Assembly: GCF_019977335.1 (NCBI RefSeq)
Contig: NZ_AP024653.1
Coordinates: forward strand, 682,001 to 746,000
DNA length: 64,000 nt
Direction of reading: 5' to 3'
From: Arthrobacter sp. NicSoilB4
GTDB lineage: Bacteria; Actinomycetota; Actinomycetes; Actinomycetales; Micrococcaceae
Shown piece after piece: positions 10,139 to 20,863 of this stretch (positions are counted from its first letter, which is position 1; each line of letters opens with the position of its first letter). The position numbers were made by a program, and so were the translations under genes. A model generated the notes under the pieces. That model did not search any database. It had not been told where the DNA came from and saw only the letters and a program-made list of their open reading frames with translations.

Positions 10139-11626
10139 TTACTCCGCGGCGCCGTCACGGGCGCCGGCACCGGCACTGGAGCCCTGGTCGGCCAGGGAGT
10201 CGTCCAGGAACGGCAGGCTGACCACCAGGGTCGCGCCGCCGCCGTCCGTCTTCGTGACCCTGACCGTGCCGGAATGCGAGCCGACGATGGCCGCGACGAT
10301 CGCCAGTCCCAGCCCGCTGCCGCCGGTCTCCCGCGTGCGGGAAGTGTCGGCGCGGTAGAACCGCTCGAAGATGCGCGCTGCTTCCTCGTCCGGGACTCCG
10401 GGGCCGTGGTCGCGGACCTCGATGACGGACTGCCGGGTGCCGTCCCCGGCGGTCCGGACGCCGACTGCCAGTTCAATGGGCGTGCCCTCGGGGGTGTAGC
10501 GCAGGGAGTTGCCCACAAGATTCCCGACCACCTGGCGCAGTTTGGCCTCATCGCCCAGGACCGGGGCCGGGCCGGGGGCGCCGCCGTCGAGCCCGGTCAG
10601 GGTGATAACCCGGCCGCGGTCGCTCGCCTGGGTGTCCACGACGGCGTCGTTGGCAATCAGCAGCAGATCGGCAGGCTTCTGCTGGAGCGGCCGCTGCTCG
10701 TCGATCCTGGCCAGCAGCAGCAGGTCCTCCACCATGGCGCCCATCCGTTTGGCCTCGCTCTCGATCCGCCCCATGGCGGTCGCCACATCCTCCGGGGTGG
10801 ACAGGGCGCCGTGCCGGTACAGCTCGGAGAAGCCGCGGATCGTCACGAGCGGGGTGCGCAGTTCATGCGAGGCGTCGGCGGCGAAGCGGCGCATCCGGGC
10901 CTCGGAGGCCATCCGGGCGGCGAAGGCCGTTTCGATGTGGGCAAGCATGGCATTGAGGGAGCTGCCCAGCCGGCCCACCTCCGTGTTGGGGTTTTCGATT
11001 TCCACCCGGCGTGAGAGATCGCCCGCCGCAATGGCCGCGGCGGTCTTTTCGACCCGGGCCAGCGGCCGGAACGACCGGGAAATGCTCCAGGTGGCGATGA
11101 AAAAGGCCAGGACAAGGGTCAGCAGCCCGACGCCGACCACCACCAGGACGGCATGTTCCATAACGGAATCGACCGGCCACAAGGGGAGCCCGATGACCAC
11201 CACGGAGCTGCGGTTGTTGCTGTCCACAACATTGAGCGCGACCACCCGCCAGTTGCGTCCGTCCGTGCCCCGGACCTGGAAGGGGTTCTGCTGCCGGTCC
11301 GCGGTCTCGGCGGCGGTGATGCTGGTGATGTCGGGGCGGACTTCCTTGTTCCCGCCGAACGGCACCGGCGGCTGCCCCGGCGCGAAGAGCATCAGGGAGT
11401 AGTCCGTGGGGATGCTCTGGTTCTGGTCCTGCAGCTGGCTGAAGGACTGCTGCTGGCGGACCGAGGCGACCGCGGCCCGCAGCTTGTCGTCGACCTGCCC
11501 CTGCAGGTAGCTATGCAGCAGGGTCAGGGTGCCGGCGCCGGTGGCGGTGAGGGCCACCAGCATCAGCGCGGTCATAATGGCGACCAGCTGCGACCGCAGC
11601 GACGCCGACTTCCAACGGTGCAGCAA
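10139..11626 (-). CDS. Sensor histidine kinase (TrcS/TcrY-like)
   Basis: The 495-residue kinase has two membrane helices (about 12-36 and 156-180) around a roughly 120-residue extracytoplasmic sensor region, then HAMP (about 180-235), the dimerisation box with phospho-acceptor His254 in ASHELRTPL, and an ATPase domain with N (VGNSLRYTPEG), G1 (DHGPGVP), F (FERFYRAD) and G2 (GGSGLGLAI) boxes. Every catalytic box is intact. The TTG start lies six bases after the response-regulator stop, so the pair is one operon with the regulator first. The stimulus is unknown. Confidence 0.92.
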   Translation of the reverse strand: MLHRWKSASLRSQLVAIMTALMLVALTATGAGTLTLLHSYLQGQVDDKLRAAVASVRQQQSFSQLQDQNQSIPTDYSLMLFAPGQPPVPFGGNKEVRPDITSITAAETADRQQNPFQVRGTDGRNWRVVALNVVDSNNRSSVVVIGLPLWPVDSVMEHAVLVVVGVGLLTLVLAFFIATWSISRSFRPLARVEKTAAAIAAGDLSRRVEIENPNTEVGRLGSSLNAMLAHIETAFAARMASEARMRRFAADASHELRTPLVTIRGFSELYRHGALSTPEDVATAMGRIESEAKRMGAMVEDLLLLARIDEQRPLQQKPADLLLIANDAVVDTQASDRGRVITLTGLDGGAPGPAPVLGDEAKLRQVVGNLVGNSLRYTPEGTPIELAVGVRTAGDGTRQSVIEVRDHGPGVPDEEAARIFERFYRADTSRTRETGGSGLGLAIVAAIVGSHSGTVRVTKTDGGGATLVVSLPFLDDSLADQGSSAGAGARDGAAE

Positions 11627-11631
11627 CAGGG

Positions 11632-12351
11632 TCAGCGCTTCTCGGCCGTCCGCAGCACGTAGCCGACGCCGCGTTTGGTCTGGATCAGCGCCGGGGCGTC
11701 GGGATCAATGTCCACCTTGCGGCGCAGATAGGAAATGTAGGACTCCACGATCGAGGCGTCGCCGTTGAAGTCGTATTCCCAGACGTGGTCCAGGATCTGG
11801 GCCTTGGACAGCACGCGGTTGGGGTTCAGCATGAGGTAGCGCAGGAGCTTGAATTCGGTGGGCGACAGCTCGATCACCGTGCCGCCGCGGCGCACCTCGT
11901 GGGCGTCGTCGTCGAGTTCCAGGTCATCGACGCGGATGACCGCGTCGTCGTCCTGCAACGGCTGGGTGCGGCGCAGCACGGCTCGGATGCGGGCCACCAC
12001 CTCGTCGAGGCTGAACGGCTTGGTGACGTAGTCGTCGCCGCCCACGGTCAGGCCCATCACCTTGTCTTCGGTGTCATCCTTGGCGGTCAGGAAGAGGACG
12101 GGGAAGTGTTTGCCCGCAGCGCGCAGCCTGCGGGTGACGGTGAAGCCGTCCATATCCGGCAGCATGACGTCCAGGACGGCCAGATCCGGGGAATGGAGAT
12201 CCGCCGCCGCCAAGGCCTCGCGCCCGTTGGACGCCGACACGACTTCGAAGCCGGCAAAGCGCAGGGACGTGGACAGCAGCTCGCGGATGTTCGGTTCATC
12301 ATCGACGACGAGCAGCTTGGCTTCGGGACCGTTCTTTTTCATGATTCCCAT
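11632..12351 (-). CDS. OmpR/PhoB-type response regulator
   Basis: The 239-residue regulator has a receiver domain with the acidic pair in VVDDEP, phospho-acceptor Asp61 (AVLDVMLPDMDGF) and the VTKPFS lysine, followed by a winged-helix DNA-binding domain (about 145-239) with the VESYISYLRRKVD recognition region. It is the partner of the downstream histidine kinase. GGGAGG lies just upstream of two in-frame ATGs (12351 and 12342); its spacing is 3 and 12 bases respectively, so either could be used. The target genes cannot be read from this window. Confidence 0.92.
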   Translation of the reverse strand: MGIMKKNGPEAKLLVVDDEPNIRELLSTSLRFAGFEVVSASNGREALAAADLHSPDLAVLDVMLPDMDGFTVTRRLRAAGKHFPVLFLTAKDDTEDKVMGLTVGGDDYVTKPFSLDEVVARIRAVLRRTQPLQDDDAVIRVDDLELDDDAHEVRRGGTVIELSPTEFKLLRYLMLNPNRVLSKAQILDHVWEYDFNGDASIVESYISYLRRKVDIDPDAPALIQTKRGVGYVLRTAEKR

Positions 12352-12463
12352 GATCCTCCCAGACTCTGGGAGTTTTCTGAATGCCAGATGTGCGTTGCGT
12401 GTTCCCGGCACGCCCGGTTGCCGGTACGCCGCGCACTGCCCGGGGCCCAGGAGTTCCGGGCGG

Positions 12464-14110
12464 TCAGCTCACTGTCCCGACGTCCTTGGCGTCCATGATC
12501 CGGTAGGCGTAGCCCTGCTCGGCCAGGAAGCGCTGGCGCTTGGCCGCGAAGTCCTGGTCCAGCGTGTCCCGGGCCACCAGGGAGTAGAAGCGTGCCGCGC
12601 GGCCGTCCTTCTTGGGCCGCAAAAGCCGGCCAAGGCGCTGGGCCTCCTCCTGCCGGGAGCCGAAGGAGCCGGAGACCTGGATCGCGACGGACGCCTCGGG
12701 CAGGTCGATGGAGAAGTTGGCGACCTTGGACACCACGAGGGTCTGCACGTCGCCGGCGCGGAAGGCATCAAAGAGTTTCTGGCGTTCTTTGACGGATGTG
12801 TCGCCCTTGATGACCGGCGCCTGCAGGCGCTCTCCGATCTCGTCCAGCTGGTCGATGTACTGGCCGATCACCAGCAGCTGCTCGCCGGCATGCTCGGCGA
12901 CGAGCTGTTCCACCACCAGGGTCTTGGATTCGGACGTGGCGCACAGCCGGTACTTGTCGGCGTCCTCGGCCATCGCGTAGGCCACGCGTTCGTCGCGGGG
13001 CAGGTCGATCCGGACCTCGACGCAGTCGGCGGGCGCGATGTAGCCCTGCGCCTCGATGTCCTTCCACGGCGCGTCGTAGCGCTTGGGTCCGATCAGGCTG
13101 AAGACCTCGCCCTCGCGGCCGTCTTCGCGGACCAGCGTGGCGGTGAGGCCGAGCCTGCGGCGGGCCTGCAAATCCGCCGTCATCCGGAAGATCGGGGCGG
13201 GCAGGAGGTGGACCTCGTCGTAGATGATGAGTCCCCAGTCGTTGCCGTCCACCAGCTCCAGATGGGGGTACAGCCCGCCCCGCTTGGTGGTCAGGACCTG
13301 GTACGTGGCGATCGTGACGGGACGGACCTCCTTGACGGAGCCGGAGTATTCGCCGATCTCCTCCTCGGTGAGGGACGTCCGCTTGAGGAGTTCGTCCTTC
13401 CACTGCCTGGCGGACACCGTGTTGGTCACCAGGATCAGGGTGGTGGTGGAGCTGGTGGCCATCGCGGCGGCCCCCACCAGTGTTTTGCCTGCCCCGCACG
13501 GGAGCACGACGACGCCGCTGCCGCCGGCCCAGAACTTCTCCATCGCCAGCTGCTGGTAGGGGCGGAGCTTCCAGCCGGACTCGTCGAGCATGATGGGGTG
13601 CGGCGTGCCGTCGACGTAGCCGGCCAGGTCCTCGGCAGGCCAGCCGATCTTCAGCAGCAGCTGCTTGAGCTGCCCGCGCTGGGAGGAGTGCACCACAACG
13701 GTTTCGCCGTCGATCCTCGGGCCCAGCAGAGGTGCGATCTTCTTGGCGCGGCTGACTTCCTCCAGCACCGGATAGTCAGAAGTGCGCATGACCAGTCCGT
13801 GCTGGGAATCCTTTTCGAGCCGCAGCCGGCCGTACCGGGACATGGTCTCTTCGACGTCGATCAGCAGGGAATGCGGCACGGGGAAACGCGAGTACTTCAG
13901 CAGTGTATCCAGCACTTTTTCGGCGTCGAGGCCGGCGGCCCGGGCGTTCCAGAGGCCCAGCGGCGTGAGCCGGTAGCTGTGGACGTGTTCGGGGGCGCGT
14001 TCCAGTTCGGCGAAGGCGGCGATGGCGTGGCGTGCTTCGGTGGCGAGTTCGTGGTCGACTTCGAGCAGGATGGTCTTGTCACTCTGGACGATCAGCGGTC
14101 CGTCGTTCAC
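12464..14110 (-). CDS. DNA repair helicase XPB (bacterial type)
   Basis: The 548-residue superfamily-2 helicase has an N-terminal damage-recognition-like domain (about 1-170), Walker A PCGAGKT (204-210), the DEVH box (298-301), LTATLVRED with the XPB-specific Arg-Glu-Asp motif (328-330), and motif VI in EAQRLGRLLRPKK. Bacterial XPB unwinds DNA 3' to 5' and is proposed to act in nucleotide-excision repair. The GTG start overlaps the stop of the upstream helicase-associated gene by four bases (GTGA), so the two are translationally coupled. Confidence 0.93.
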   Translation of the reverse strand: MNDGPLIVQSDKTILLEVDHELATEARHAIAAFAELERAPEHVHSYRLTPLGLWNARAAGLDAEKVLDTLLKYSRFPVPHSLLIDVEETMSRYGRLRLEKDSQHGLVMRTSDYPVLEEVSRAKKIAPLLGPRIDGETVVVHSSQRGQLKQLLLKIGWPAEDLAGYVDGTPHPIMLDESGWKLRPYQQLAMEKFWAGGSGVVVLPCGAGKTLVGAAAMATSSTTTLILVTNTVSARQWKDELLKRTSLTEEEIGEYSGSVKEVRPVTIATYQVLTTKRGGLYPHLELVDGNDWGLIIYDEVHLLPAPIFRMTADLQARRRLGLTATLVREDGREGEVFSLIGPKRYDAPWKDIEAQGYIAPADCVEVRIDLPRDERVAYAMAEDADKYRLCATSESKTLVVEQLVAEHAGEQLLVIGQYIDQLDEIGERLQAPVIKGDTSVKERQKLFDAFRAGDVQTLVVSKVANFSIDLPEASVAIQVSGSFGSRQEEAQRLGRLLRPKKDGRAARFYSLVARDTLDQDFAAKRQRFLAEQGYAYRIMDAKDVGTVS

Positions 14111-16599
14111 TGGAGCAATTCCTCTGCGGCTTCTACGTCAATAATCCGGTGGATGGACAGTACACGTTCGGTGTCCTTCTCCGGATCGAACACCCGGACC
14201 CGTCCACCGTTCACAGCTACCGGAACAACAGTTTCCCGCACGGAATTCCCCAGGCTATCGACGACGTTCATCACCACGCGCTGTTTGAGCCGGATCGCCT
14301 TTTGCAAGGTCTCCAGGCCCAGCTGGGTTGCCTCCTCGCTGCCGGGGGCCGCGGCGGGATGTCCGGCGGCGCCCCCCGCTGAGGGCCGTCCGCTGCGCAG
14401 CACCGCCAGCTGGGCGTCGACGTCGGCTTCCGGAGGGGCGGTTCGCGGGGCGCTGTAGACCGGCCGGGCGCTGCCGGGCAGCGCGGTGGTGCGGCGCAGC
14501 CGGATGCCGCCGGCCTCGGATTCCTCGACCGCCGGGGACAGCCCCAGGCTCCGAAGGACATGCGCTGTGTCCCGGGGCGCGGCGTGCGAGACAAGGACGG
14601 TGGGTGCGATCCGGACCAAGCCGAGGCCGGACGCGCCGGGCGTGTTCAGCAGTTCCAGGAGCGCCGTCTCGTCGTCGCTCTGGATGAAGCTCGTGGCGGC
14701 CCCCACCCGCAGCCTGGCATGGCGGGATGCCGTGTCCTCGATCAGATACTTCAGCGGCTGCGGGATTGCTGTGGCCGAGTGCAGGCCCAGGAAATCCAGC
14801 AAGGCCTGGGCATCCTGGCCCGCGTCGAGCGCGCGCCGGACCGAGGAGACGGAGAAACGGTAGATCGTGGCCGGGCCCTGGCCTTCGGCGTCGGCCATGG
14901 TGAGGAGTTTTTCGGTCAGTTCCGGAGCGAGGTAGCCGGGCGCGACGGCGGTGAGATCGGCCTGGAGCAGCACATGGTTCAGGGCCGCCGGCAGGTGTTC
15001 GCCCAGGATTCCCAGCGCCTCGTCAGGATTTTCGGCGGCGATTGCCGCCCCGATCTGGCTGAGGGCGCCCGAACCGATGAGGCCGAGCATCTCCGCCTCG
15101 GCCAGGACACCCCGGATCAGGGAGCTGAAACGCCGTGCCATCCGGGGCTGGGTCCAGTCGGCGCGCTCCAGCACCGCGGCGGCGTCCAGCACCGGGGCCT
15201 GCCCGTCCGACGCCGCGGCCTCCTGGGTCAGTTCAGCCAGAATTTCCAGGATCCGTTTCCGGACCACCGGGGCGTCCGGGCGCTGGGCTTCGGCCGAAAG
15301 GGCGTTGATGGTACTGCCGGCGGCGCCGCGGTGGCCGGCCATGGCAGCGGACTGGCCGTTGACGGGCTGTCCGACGAGGGAGGGCGCCCGCTCGCTGGCG
15401 AGCCAGGCATTGACGAGCCAGAGCCACTGCTCCTGCCGCGGAAGCGTCAGCCATTCAAGCTGCGCCGGCTGGACCCAGGCGGAACTGTCCACGTCCAGGC
15501 GGATGAGTCCGGCCAGGGCGCACAACTCCGCCAGCACACCGGCGTCGTGCATCTCGAGACGCAGCCCGTCCGCGAGGCGCTTCAGCTCGCGGACGCCCAC
15601 GCCGCCGCTGCGCAGGGTGACGAGGGGCTGCTCGCGGACGATATAGAGCAGTTCACCGACCAGCCGCAATGTCTCGGCGATGGCGCCCAGCGCGGCATTG
15701 CGGCGCAGGGCGGCCGTGGTGGAACCCAGCCGTGGCACCGGGGGAGTCAGCGCGAACTTCTCGATGACAAAGCCGCCGCGCAGCGAGACGCCGACGCTGT
15801 GCGGAAGTTCAACGTGGGCCGCGTCCAGCGGCACCAGCAGCCCGCGGGCGAGGAGCCAGCCCACCGGCCCGACGTCGGCGGGCTCGTGCAGCACGGAGGC
15901 GCGCCGTTGCGCCTGGGGCACGGCGCCCATGGCCCAGTTTCCGAAGCGTGCGAGCAGCGCGGTGGTGCGTTCCGGGGCGGTGTCCAGGATCTGCCGGAGG
16001 GACTCCGGTGTGGCCGTCCAGTGCTGCAGCGACAGGGCGGCTTCCATCGGCGTGGTCGCGGGGGAGACCGCCGCGCCGCTGCGGTGGAGTTCCGCGACGA
16101 GCTGGACCACGCGCTGCGCGAAGGCCGGCTGGAGCCGCACGAGTTCGGTGTAGCTGCGCCCCAACCCCGCCGGATAGATGCCGATCACGTCCTTGAGGCT
16201 GCCCACCGGCAGGTAATACCGCTGCTTCGGCCCGGCGGCCGGGGCGCCGTGCGGTGGCTCCGCCCGGTGGACGAGGGCCAGTTCCTGCAGCGAATGCAGC
16301 ATCTTTTCGATAGAGGCCAGCGTGGAGCCGTTGATCAGCTTCTTCAGCATCGGGGCGGAGGCGCTGTGCCCGGTATCGGTGTTGGTGCACAGGTGCAGGG
16401 TTTCGAGGACCTGCATTTCCGGGCGGTTGAGCCGCTCCAGGGCGCGTTGCACACTGACGCGGCCGCTTGCCCGGGCGGCGAGTGCCGCGAAGTCCGGCAC
16501 GCCCGGGGAAATGAGGTCCGGCCGCGCGGAGAACAAGGCACGCAACGAATCATCGCTGCGTGCCTGCAGTTCCTTGCTCAGTGCGCGGATAAGGGACAT
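14107..16599 (-). CDS. Helicase-associated domain protein (Helicase_C_3), XPB partner
   Basis: This 830-residue protein starts MSLIRALSKELQARSDD and has the wing-helix-rich architecture of proteins annotated helicase C-terminal/helicase-associated, which occur directly upstream of bacterial XPB. I see no Walker A or DExH motif, so it is not itself an ATPase. The C-terminal 100 residues (VDSLGNSVRETVVPVAVNGG onward) resemble the WYL-like/Helicase_C_3 fold. Start and stop overlaps place it in one transcription unit with XPB; a physical or regulatory partnership is inferred. The ATG at 16599 has no clear ribosome-binding site. Confidence 0.78.
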   Translation of the reverse strand: MSLIRALSKELQARSDDSLRALFSARPDLISPGVPDFAALAARASGRVSVQRALERLNRPEMQVLETLHLCTNTDTGHSASAPMLKKLINGSTLASIEKMLHSLQELALVHRAEPPHGAPAAGPKQRYYLPVGSLKDVIGIYPAGLGRSYTELVRLQPAFAQRVVQLVAELHRSGAAVSPATTPMEAALSLQHWTATPESLRQILDTAPERTTALLARFGNWAMGAVPQAQRRASVLHEPADVGPVGWLLARGLLVPLDAAHVELPHSVGVSLRGGFVIEKFALTPPVPRLGSTTAALRRNAALGAIAETLRLVGELLYIVREQPLVTLRSGGVGVRELKRLADGLRLEMHDAGVLAELCALAGLIRLDVDSSAWVQPAQLEWLTLPRQEQWLWLVNAWLASERAPSLVGQPVNGQSAAMAGHRGAAGSTINALSAEAQRPDAPVVRKRILEILAELTQEAAASDGQAPVLDAAAVLERADWTQPRMARRFSSLIRGVLAEAEMLGLIGSGALSQIGAAIAAENPDEALGILGEHLPAALNHVLLQADLTAVAPGYLAPELTEKLLTMADAEGQGPATIYRFSVSSVRRALDAGQDAQALLDFLGLHSATAIPQPLKYLIEDTASRHARLRVGAATSFIQSDDETALLELLNTPGASGLGLVRIAPTVLVSHAAPRDTAHVLRSLGLSPAVEESEAGGIRLRRTTALPGSARPVYSAPRTAPPEADVDAQLAVLRSGRPSAGGAAGHPAAAPGSEEATQLGLETLQKAIRLKQRVVMNVVDSLGNSVRETVVPVAVNGGRVRVFDPEKDTERVLSIHRIIDVEAAEELLQ

Positions 16600-16609
16600 C
16601 AGTGCAAGG

Positions 16610-16843
16610 CTACCTTTCGTCCGGCCCTCGTGTGCGCCGGCGGGCTGCCACGCCGTCGACCACAAGCAAGAGCATCAGCAGGAAGGCCACGGGAAGCCCG
16701 TAGAGGGCCGTGGAGGTGATCCACACCGGCGACACGGCATTGTTGAAGGCCATCGCCATCACGACGCCGACTGCCGCGAGCGACAGCACAGCGGCGACGG
16801 CCGCGACGATCAACAGTGGCCGCCGGAATCGCAATGGAGTCAT
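16610..16843 (-). CDS. Small two-helix membrane protein
   Basis: The 77-residue protein has two strong hydrophobic segments (about residues 8-32 and 43-65) and a basic C-terminal tail (ARRRTRGPDER). I do not recognise the family. It lies ten bases upstream of the helicase-associated gene in the same direction and could head that operon. The ATG at 16843 is preferred over an earlier in-frame start at 16882 because it begins directly before the basic residues that precede the first helix. Confidence 0.55.
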   Translation of the reverse strand: MTPLRFRRPLLIVAAVAAVLSLAAVGVVMAMAFNNAVSPVWITSTALYGLPVAFLLMLLLVVDGVAARRRTRGPDER

Positions 16844-17021
16844 GGAGCTAACGCTAACAGTCCGGCCTGTTCCGCGCCCCAAACGGCCAAAGTGGGCCGG
16901 GCAGGATAACCTTGAGGGAACAGACCAACACGGTCCGGGCAGTCATACCCTGAACCCGCATATCAATGCGGATGCGGTGACCGCCGGCCGTGTCACCCGC
17001 AGAACGAAGAAGGTTGATTAC

Positions 17022-17405
17022 GTGCCTACCGGCAAGGTCAAGTGGTATGACAAGGAAAAGGGCTTTGGATTCCTCGCGGGCGAGGACGGTCAGGAAGTCT
17101 TCCTGCCGAAGTCAGCGTTGCCTGAGGGCGTAACCGAGCTCAAAGCCGGCACCCGGGTTGAATTCGGCGTGGCCGACGGGCGCAAGGGTGCCCAGGCCCT
17201 GGGCCTGCGGGTGCTGGACAAGACACCGTCCATCGCCAAGGCCAAACGGCCCAGCGCGAAGGACCTCGCCCCGCTGGTGCAGGACCTCGTCAGCGTGCTG
17301 GACAACCTGTCCGGAACGCTGTCCGCGGGCAAGTACCCGGAAGGCAACAAGGGCAAGGCGATCGCCGTCGCCCTGCGTAAGGTTGCCGACGAGCTGGACG
17401 CGTAA
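17022..17405 (+). CDS. Cold-shock domain protein with C-terminal extension
   Basis: Residues 1-65 form a cold-shock domain (PTGKVKWYDKEKGFGFLAG with RNP1 KGFGFL and RNP2 EVFLPKS), and residues 70-127 form a Lys/Ala-rich extension ending KVADELDA. The extended form is common in Micrococcales. It should bind RNA or single-stranded DNA. The GTG start follows GAAGAAGG at about 17006-17013. The DUF3027 gene follows after nine bases, suggesting an operon. Confidence 0.88.
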   Translation: MPTGKVKWYDKEKGFGFLAGEDGQEVFLPKSALPEGVTELKAGTRVEFGVADGRKGAQALGLRVLDKTPSIAKAKRPSAKDLAPLVQDLVSVLDNLSGTLSAGKYPEGNKGKAIAVALRKVADELDA

Positions 17406-17414
17406 GGCCCGGCG

Positions 17415-18011
17415 ATGACTCCGGAAACCGATCAGACCGCGCCCGCCTCCGGGGACAGCGCCGCCGGGGACAAGAAAGCCGGAACCAAAGTGGGCTCCAA
17501 GCCGCGCGCCGGGGTTCCCGTCTGGCGCACCGGCAAGCCGGATGCCTTCCTGGCCGCCGCCGTCGACGTCGCCCGCGCGGCTATCGAGGGCATCGCCCCG
17601 GCCGAACAGATCGGCCAGCACCTTGCGGCCAAGAGCGAAGGCGACCGCCTGGTCACGCACCTCTTCGAGTCCAAGCTCGCCGGCTACGGCGGCTGGCAGT
17701 GGTACGCCGTGCTGACCCGGAACTCCAGGTCCAAGGCTGTTACGGTCGACGAGCTGGGCCTGCTGCCTTCCGAAGACTCGATCCTCGCGCCCGAATGGAT
17801 TCCGTGGGCCGAACGGGTCCGCCCCGGCGATGAGCAGGGCGAGGACGAACCCGGAGAAACCGCGCCAGTGGCGCCCCGGGAGGACACAGACGAGGCCGCC
17901 CCCGGCGCTGACGCCGCGCCGGAAGGCTCCGAAGACGACTCCGAAGACGACTCCGAAGACGCCGCCGGAGACGCTCCGGAAGGCGAGTCGACCGCCGCGG
18001 AGGCTGACTAG
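17415..18011 (+). CDS. DUF3027 domain protein
   Basis: The 198-residue protein has a conserved core (about residues 33-138: VWRTGKPDAFLAAAVDVAR through GYGGWQWYAVLTRNSRSKAVTVDELGLLP) matching DUF3027, a family of unknown function found in Actinobacteria. The last 60 residues are strongly acidic and contain three copies of an Asp-Ser-Glu-Asp unit encoded by a 12-bp tandem repeat (about 17937-17963). It lies between a cold-shock gene and an MFS exporter in the same orientation. Confidence 0.8.
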   Translation: MTPETDQTAPASGDSAAGDKKAGTKVGSKPRAGVPVWRTGKPDAFLAAAVDVARAAIEGIAPAEQIGQHLAAKSEGDRLVTHLFESKLAGYGGWQWYAVLTRNSRSKAVTVDELGLLPSEDSILAPEWIPWAERVRPGDEQGEDEPGETAPVAPREDTDEAAPGADAAPEGSEDDSEDDSEDAAGDAPEGESTAAEAD

Positions 18012-18052
18012 CGGTTGGAACTCTCAGGGACGCCGCGCAGTGAGGGCTGGAC

Positions 18053-19381
18053 ATGATGTCCACCTTCAAGTCCCTGCATATCCTGAACTACCGGATCTGG
18101 TTCATCGGGGCCGTCATCTCCAACATCGGGACCTGGATGCAGCGCACTGCCCAGGACTGGCTGGTCTTTGACCACCTGACCGAACACGATGCCGGCGCCA
18201 TGGGCATCACCATGGCCCTGCAGCTCGGGCCCCAGCTCTTCCTCGCCCCGGTGGCCGGGCTGATGGCCGACCGCTTCAACCGCAAACAGCTGCTCGTCCT
18301 GACCCAGTCCGCCATGGCGCTGCTGAGTGCAGCCCTCGGCATTCTCGTGGTGTCCGGAGCCGCCGAACTGTGGCACGTTTACGGTTTTGCCCTGCTGCTG
18401 GGCGTCGTTTCCGCCCTCGATGCCCCCGTGCGCCAGACCTTCGTCTCCGAACTGGTCCGGGACGACTACCTGCCCAACGCCGTGGCCCTCAACAGTGCGT
18501 CCTTCAACGTGGCCCGGATGATCGGCCCCGCTGTGGCCGGCATCCTCACGGTCGCCGTCGGTCCCGGTTGGGTTTTCCTGATCAACACCCTGACCTTCGT
18601 GGCTTTGCTGCTGAGCCTGTGGAAGATTCCCACCGCGTCGCTGCGCCAACTGCCCCGGGCCGCGGCGGGCAAGGGCCGGATCCGGGAGGGGCTGCGCTAC
18701 GTGCGCTTCAGGCCGGACATCGTGGTGGTGCTGGTAGGGGTCTTCATCGTGGGCACCCTGGGCCTGAACTTCGTGCTGTTCATCGCGGCCATGGTCGGAA
18801 CGGAATTCGGCCTGGACGCCAGCGCCTTCGGGCTGATGAACTCCGTCATGGCCATCGGCTCCGTTGCCGGCGCCCTGCTGTCCGCCGGGCGCAAGAAACC
18901 CAGGCTGCGGATCATTTTCGGGGCCGCCGGCGCCTTCGGCGTGGCCTCCGGCGTCGCAGCGCTGGCCCCCAGCTACTTCTGGTTCGGCGTGGCGCTGGTT
19001 CCCGTGGGGCTCTTCGCCATCACGATGATGACCAGCGCCAACGGCTACGTCCAGACGACCACGGATCCCGTAATGCGGGGCCGCGTGATGGCCCTCTACA
19101 TGGCGATCTTCATGGGCGGGACGCCCATCGGGGCGCCCCTCGTGGGCTGGGTCGCGAACGTCGCCGGTCCCCGCTGGTCGCTGAGCGTCGCGGCGGCCTC
19201 CGGCCTCATCGCGGCCCTGATCGGGCTTGTGTGGATCATCCGCGCCAAGCAACTCAGGATCAGGTTCGACCGCAGGGCCCGCGGGCTGCGCCACTTCCGC
19301 GTCGTGGCTGCCGGCCCAGGCGGAACGGGCCCGGACTCAACCGGCCCTGGCGAAGCCGGTCCGGACGCGGGCGGTCGCTAA
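18053..19381 (+). CDS. MFS transporter (EntS/MFS_3-like)
   Basis: The 442-residue protein has about twelve membrane segments and the EntS-like opening with YRIWFIGAVISNIGTWMQR, plus the MFS loop LMADRFNRKQLL between helices 2 and 3. Members of this subgroup export small molecules such as siderophores or drugs by proton antiport. The substrate cannot be told from the sequence. The start has two consecutive ATG codons (18053 and 18056). The tail is Gly/Pro-rich and probably unstructured. Confidence 0.85.
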   Translation: MMSTFKSLHILNYRIWFIGAVISNIGTWMQRTAQDWLVFDHLTEHDAGAMGITMALQLGPQLFLAPVAGLMADRFNRKQLLVLTQSAMALLSAALGILVVSGAAELWHVYGFALLLGVVSALDAPVRQTFVSELVRDDYLPNAVALNSASFNVARMIGPAVAGILTVAVGPGWVFLINTLTFVALLLSLWKIPTASLRQLPRAAAGKGRIREGLRYVRFRPDIVVVLVGVFIVGTLGLNFVLFIAAMVGTEFGLDASAFGLMNSVMAIGSVAGALLSAGRKKPRLRIIFGAAGAFGVASGVAALAPSYFWFGVALVPVGLFAITMMTSANGYVQTTTDPVMRGRVMALYMAIFMGGTPIGAPLVGWVANVAGPRWSLSVAAASGLIAALIGLVWIIRAKQLRIRFDRRARGLRHFRVVAAGPGGTGPDSTGPGEAGPDAGGR

Positions 19382-19471
19382 CGACGACGGCGCCGCCCGG
19401 GTAGAGGACCCGGACGACGCCGTCGACCGCGGCGGAGCTGACGCTGCCAGCTCCGCCGGTTGCGGGGGGAG

Positions 19472-20731
<1,260 letters not shown>

Positions 20732-20759
20732 TCACTGAGATTATCCGGAGTAATTCAAA

Positions 20760-20778
20760 ATAGGCTAAGCTGACCTGC
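20760..20778. promoter_or_regulatory. Candidate DtxR/IdeR iron box
   Basis: The 19 bases match the consensus TTAGGTTAGSCTAACCTAA at 13 of 19 positions, including TAGG and ACCT half-sites in the right register. It lies 86 bases upstream of the DtxR-family start and 161 bases upstream of serC. Autoregulation by the DtxR-like protein is the natural inference; no binding data are implied. Confidence 0.5.
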
Positions 20779-20863
20779 GAACGTACGGCGGACCCCGCCA
20801 GGGCGCAAGCAGCACGCGGTACGGTGGGAACACGCAAGGACGGCGCTCGAGGAGCTGAGCTGA

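Noticed and set aside
9730..12351. Type VII secretion locus around the WXG100 gene
   Set aside because: Neighbours are an RNase H and a two-component system; no FtsK/SpoIIIE-type ATPase or subtilase.
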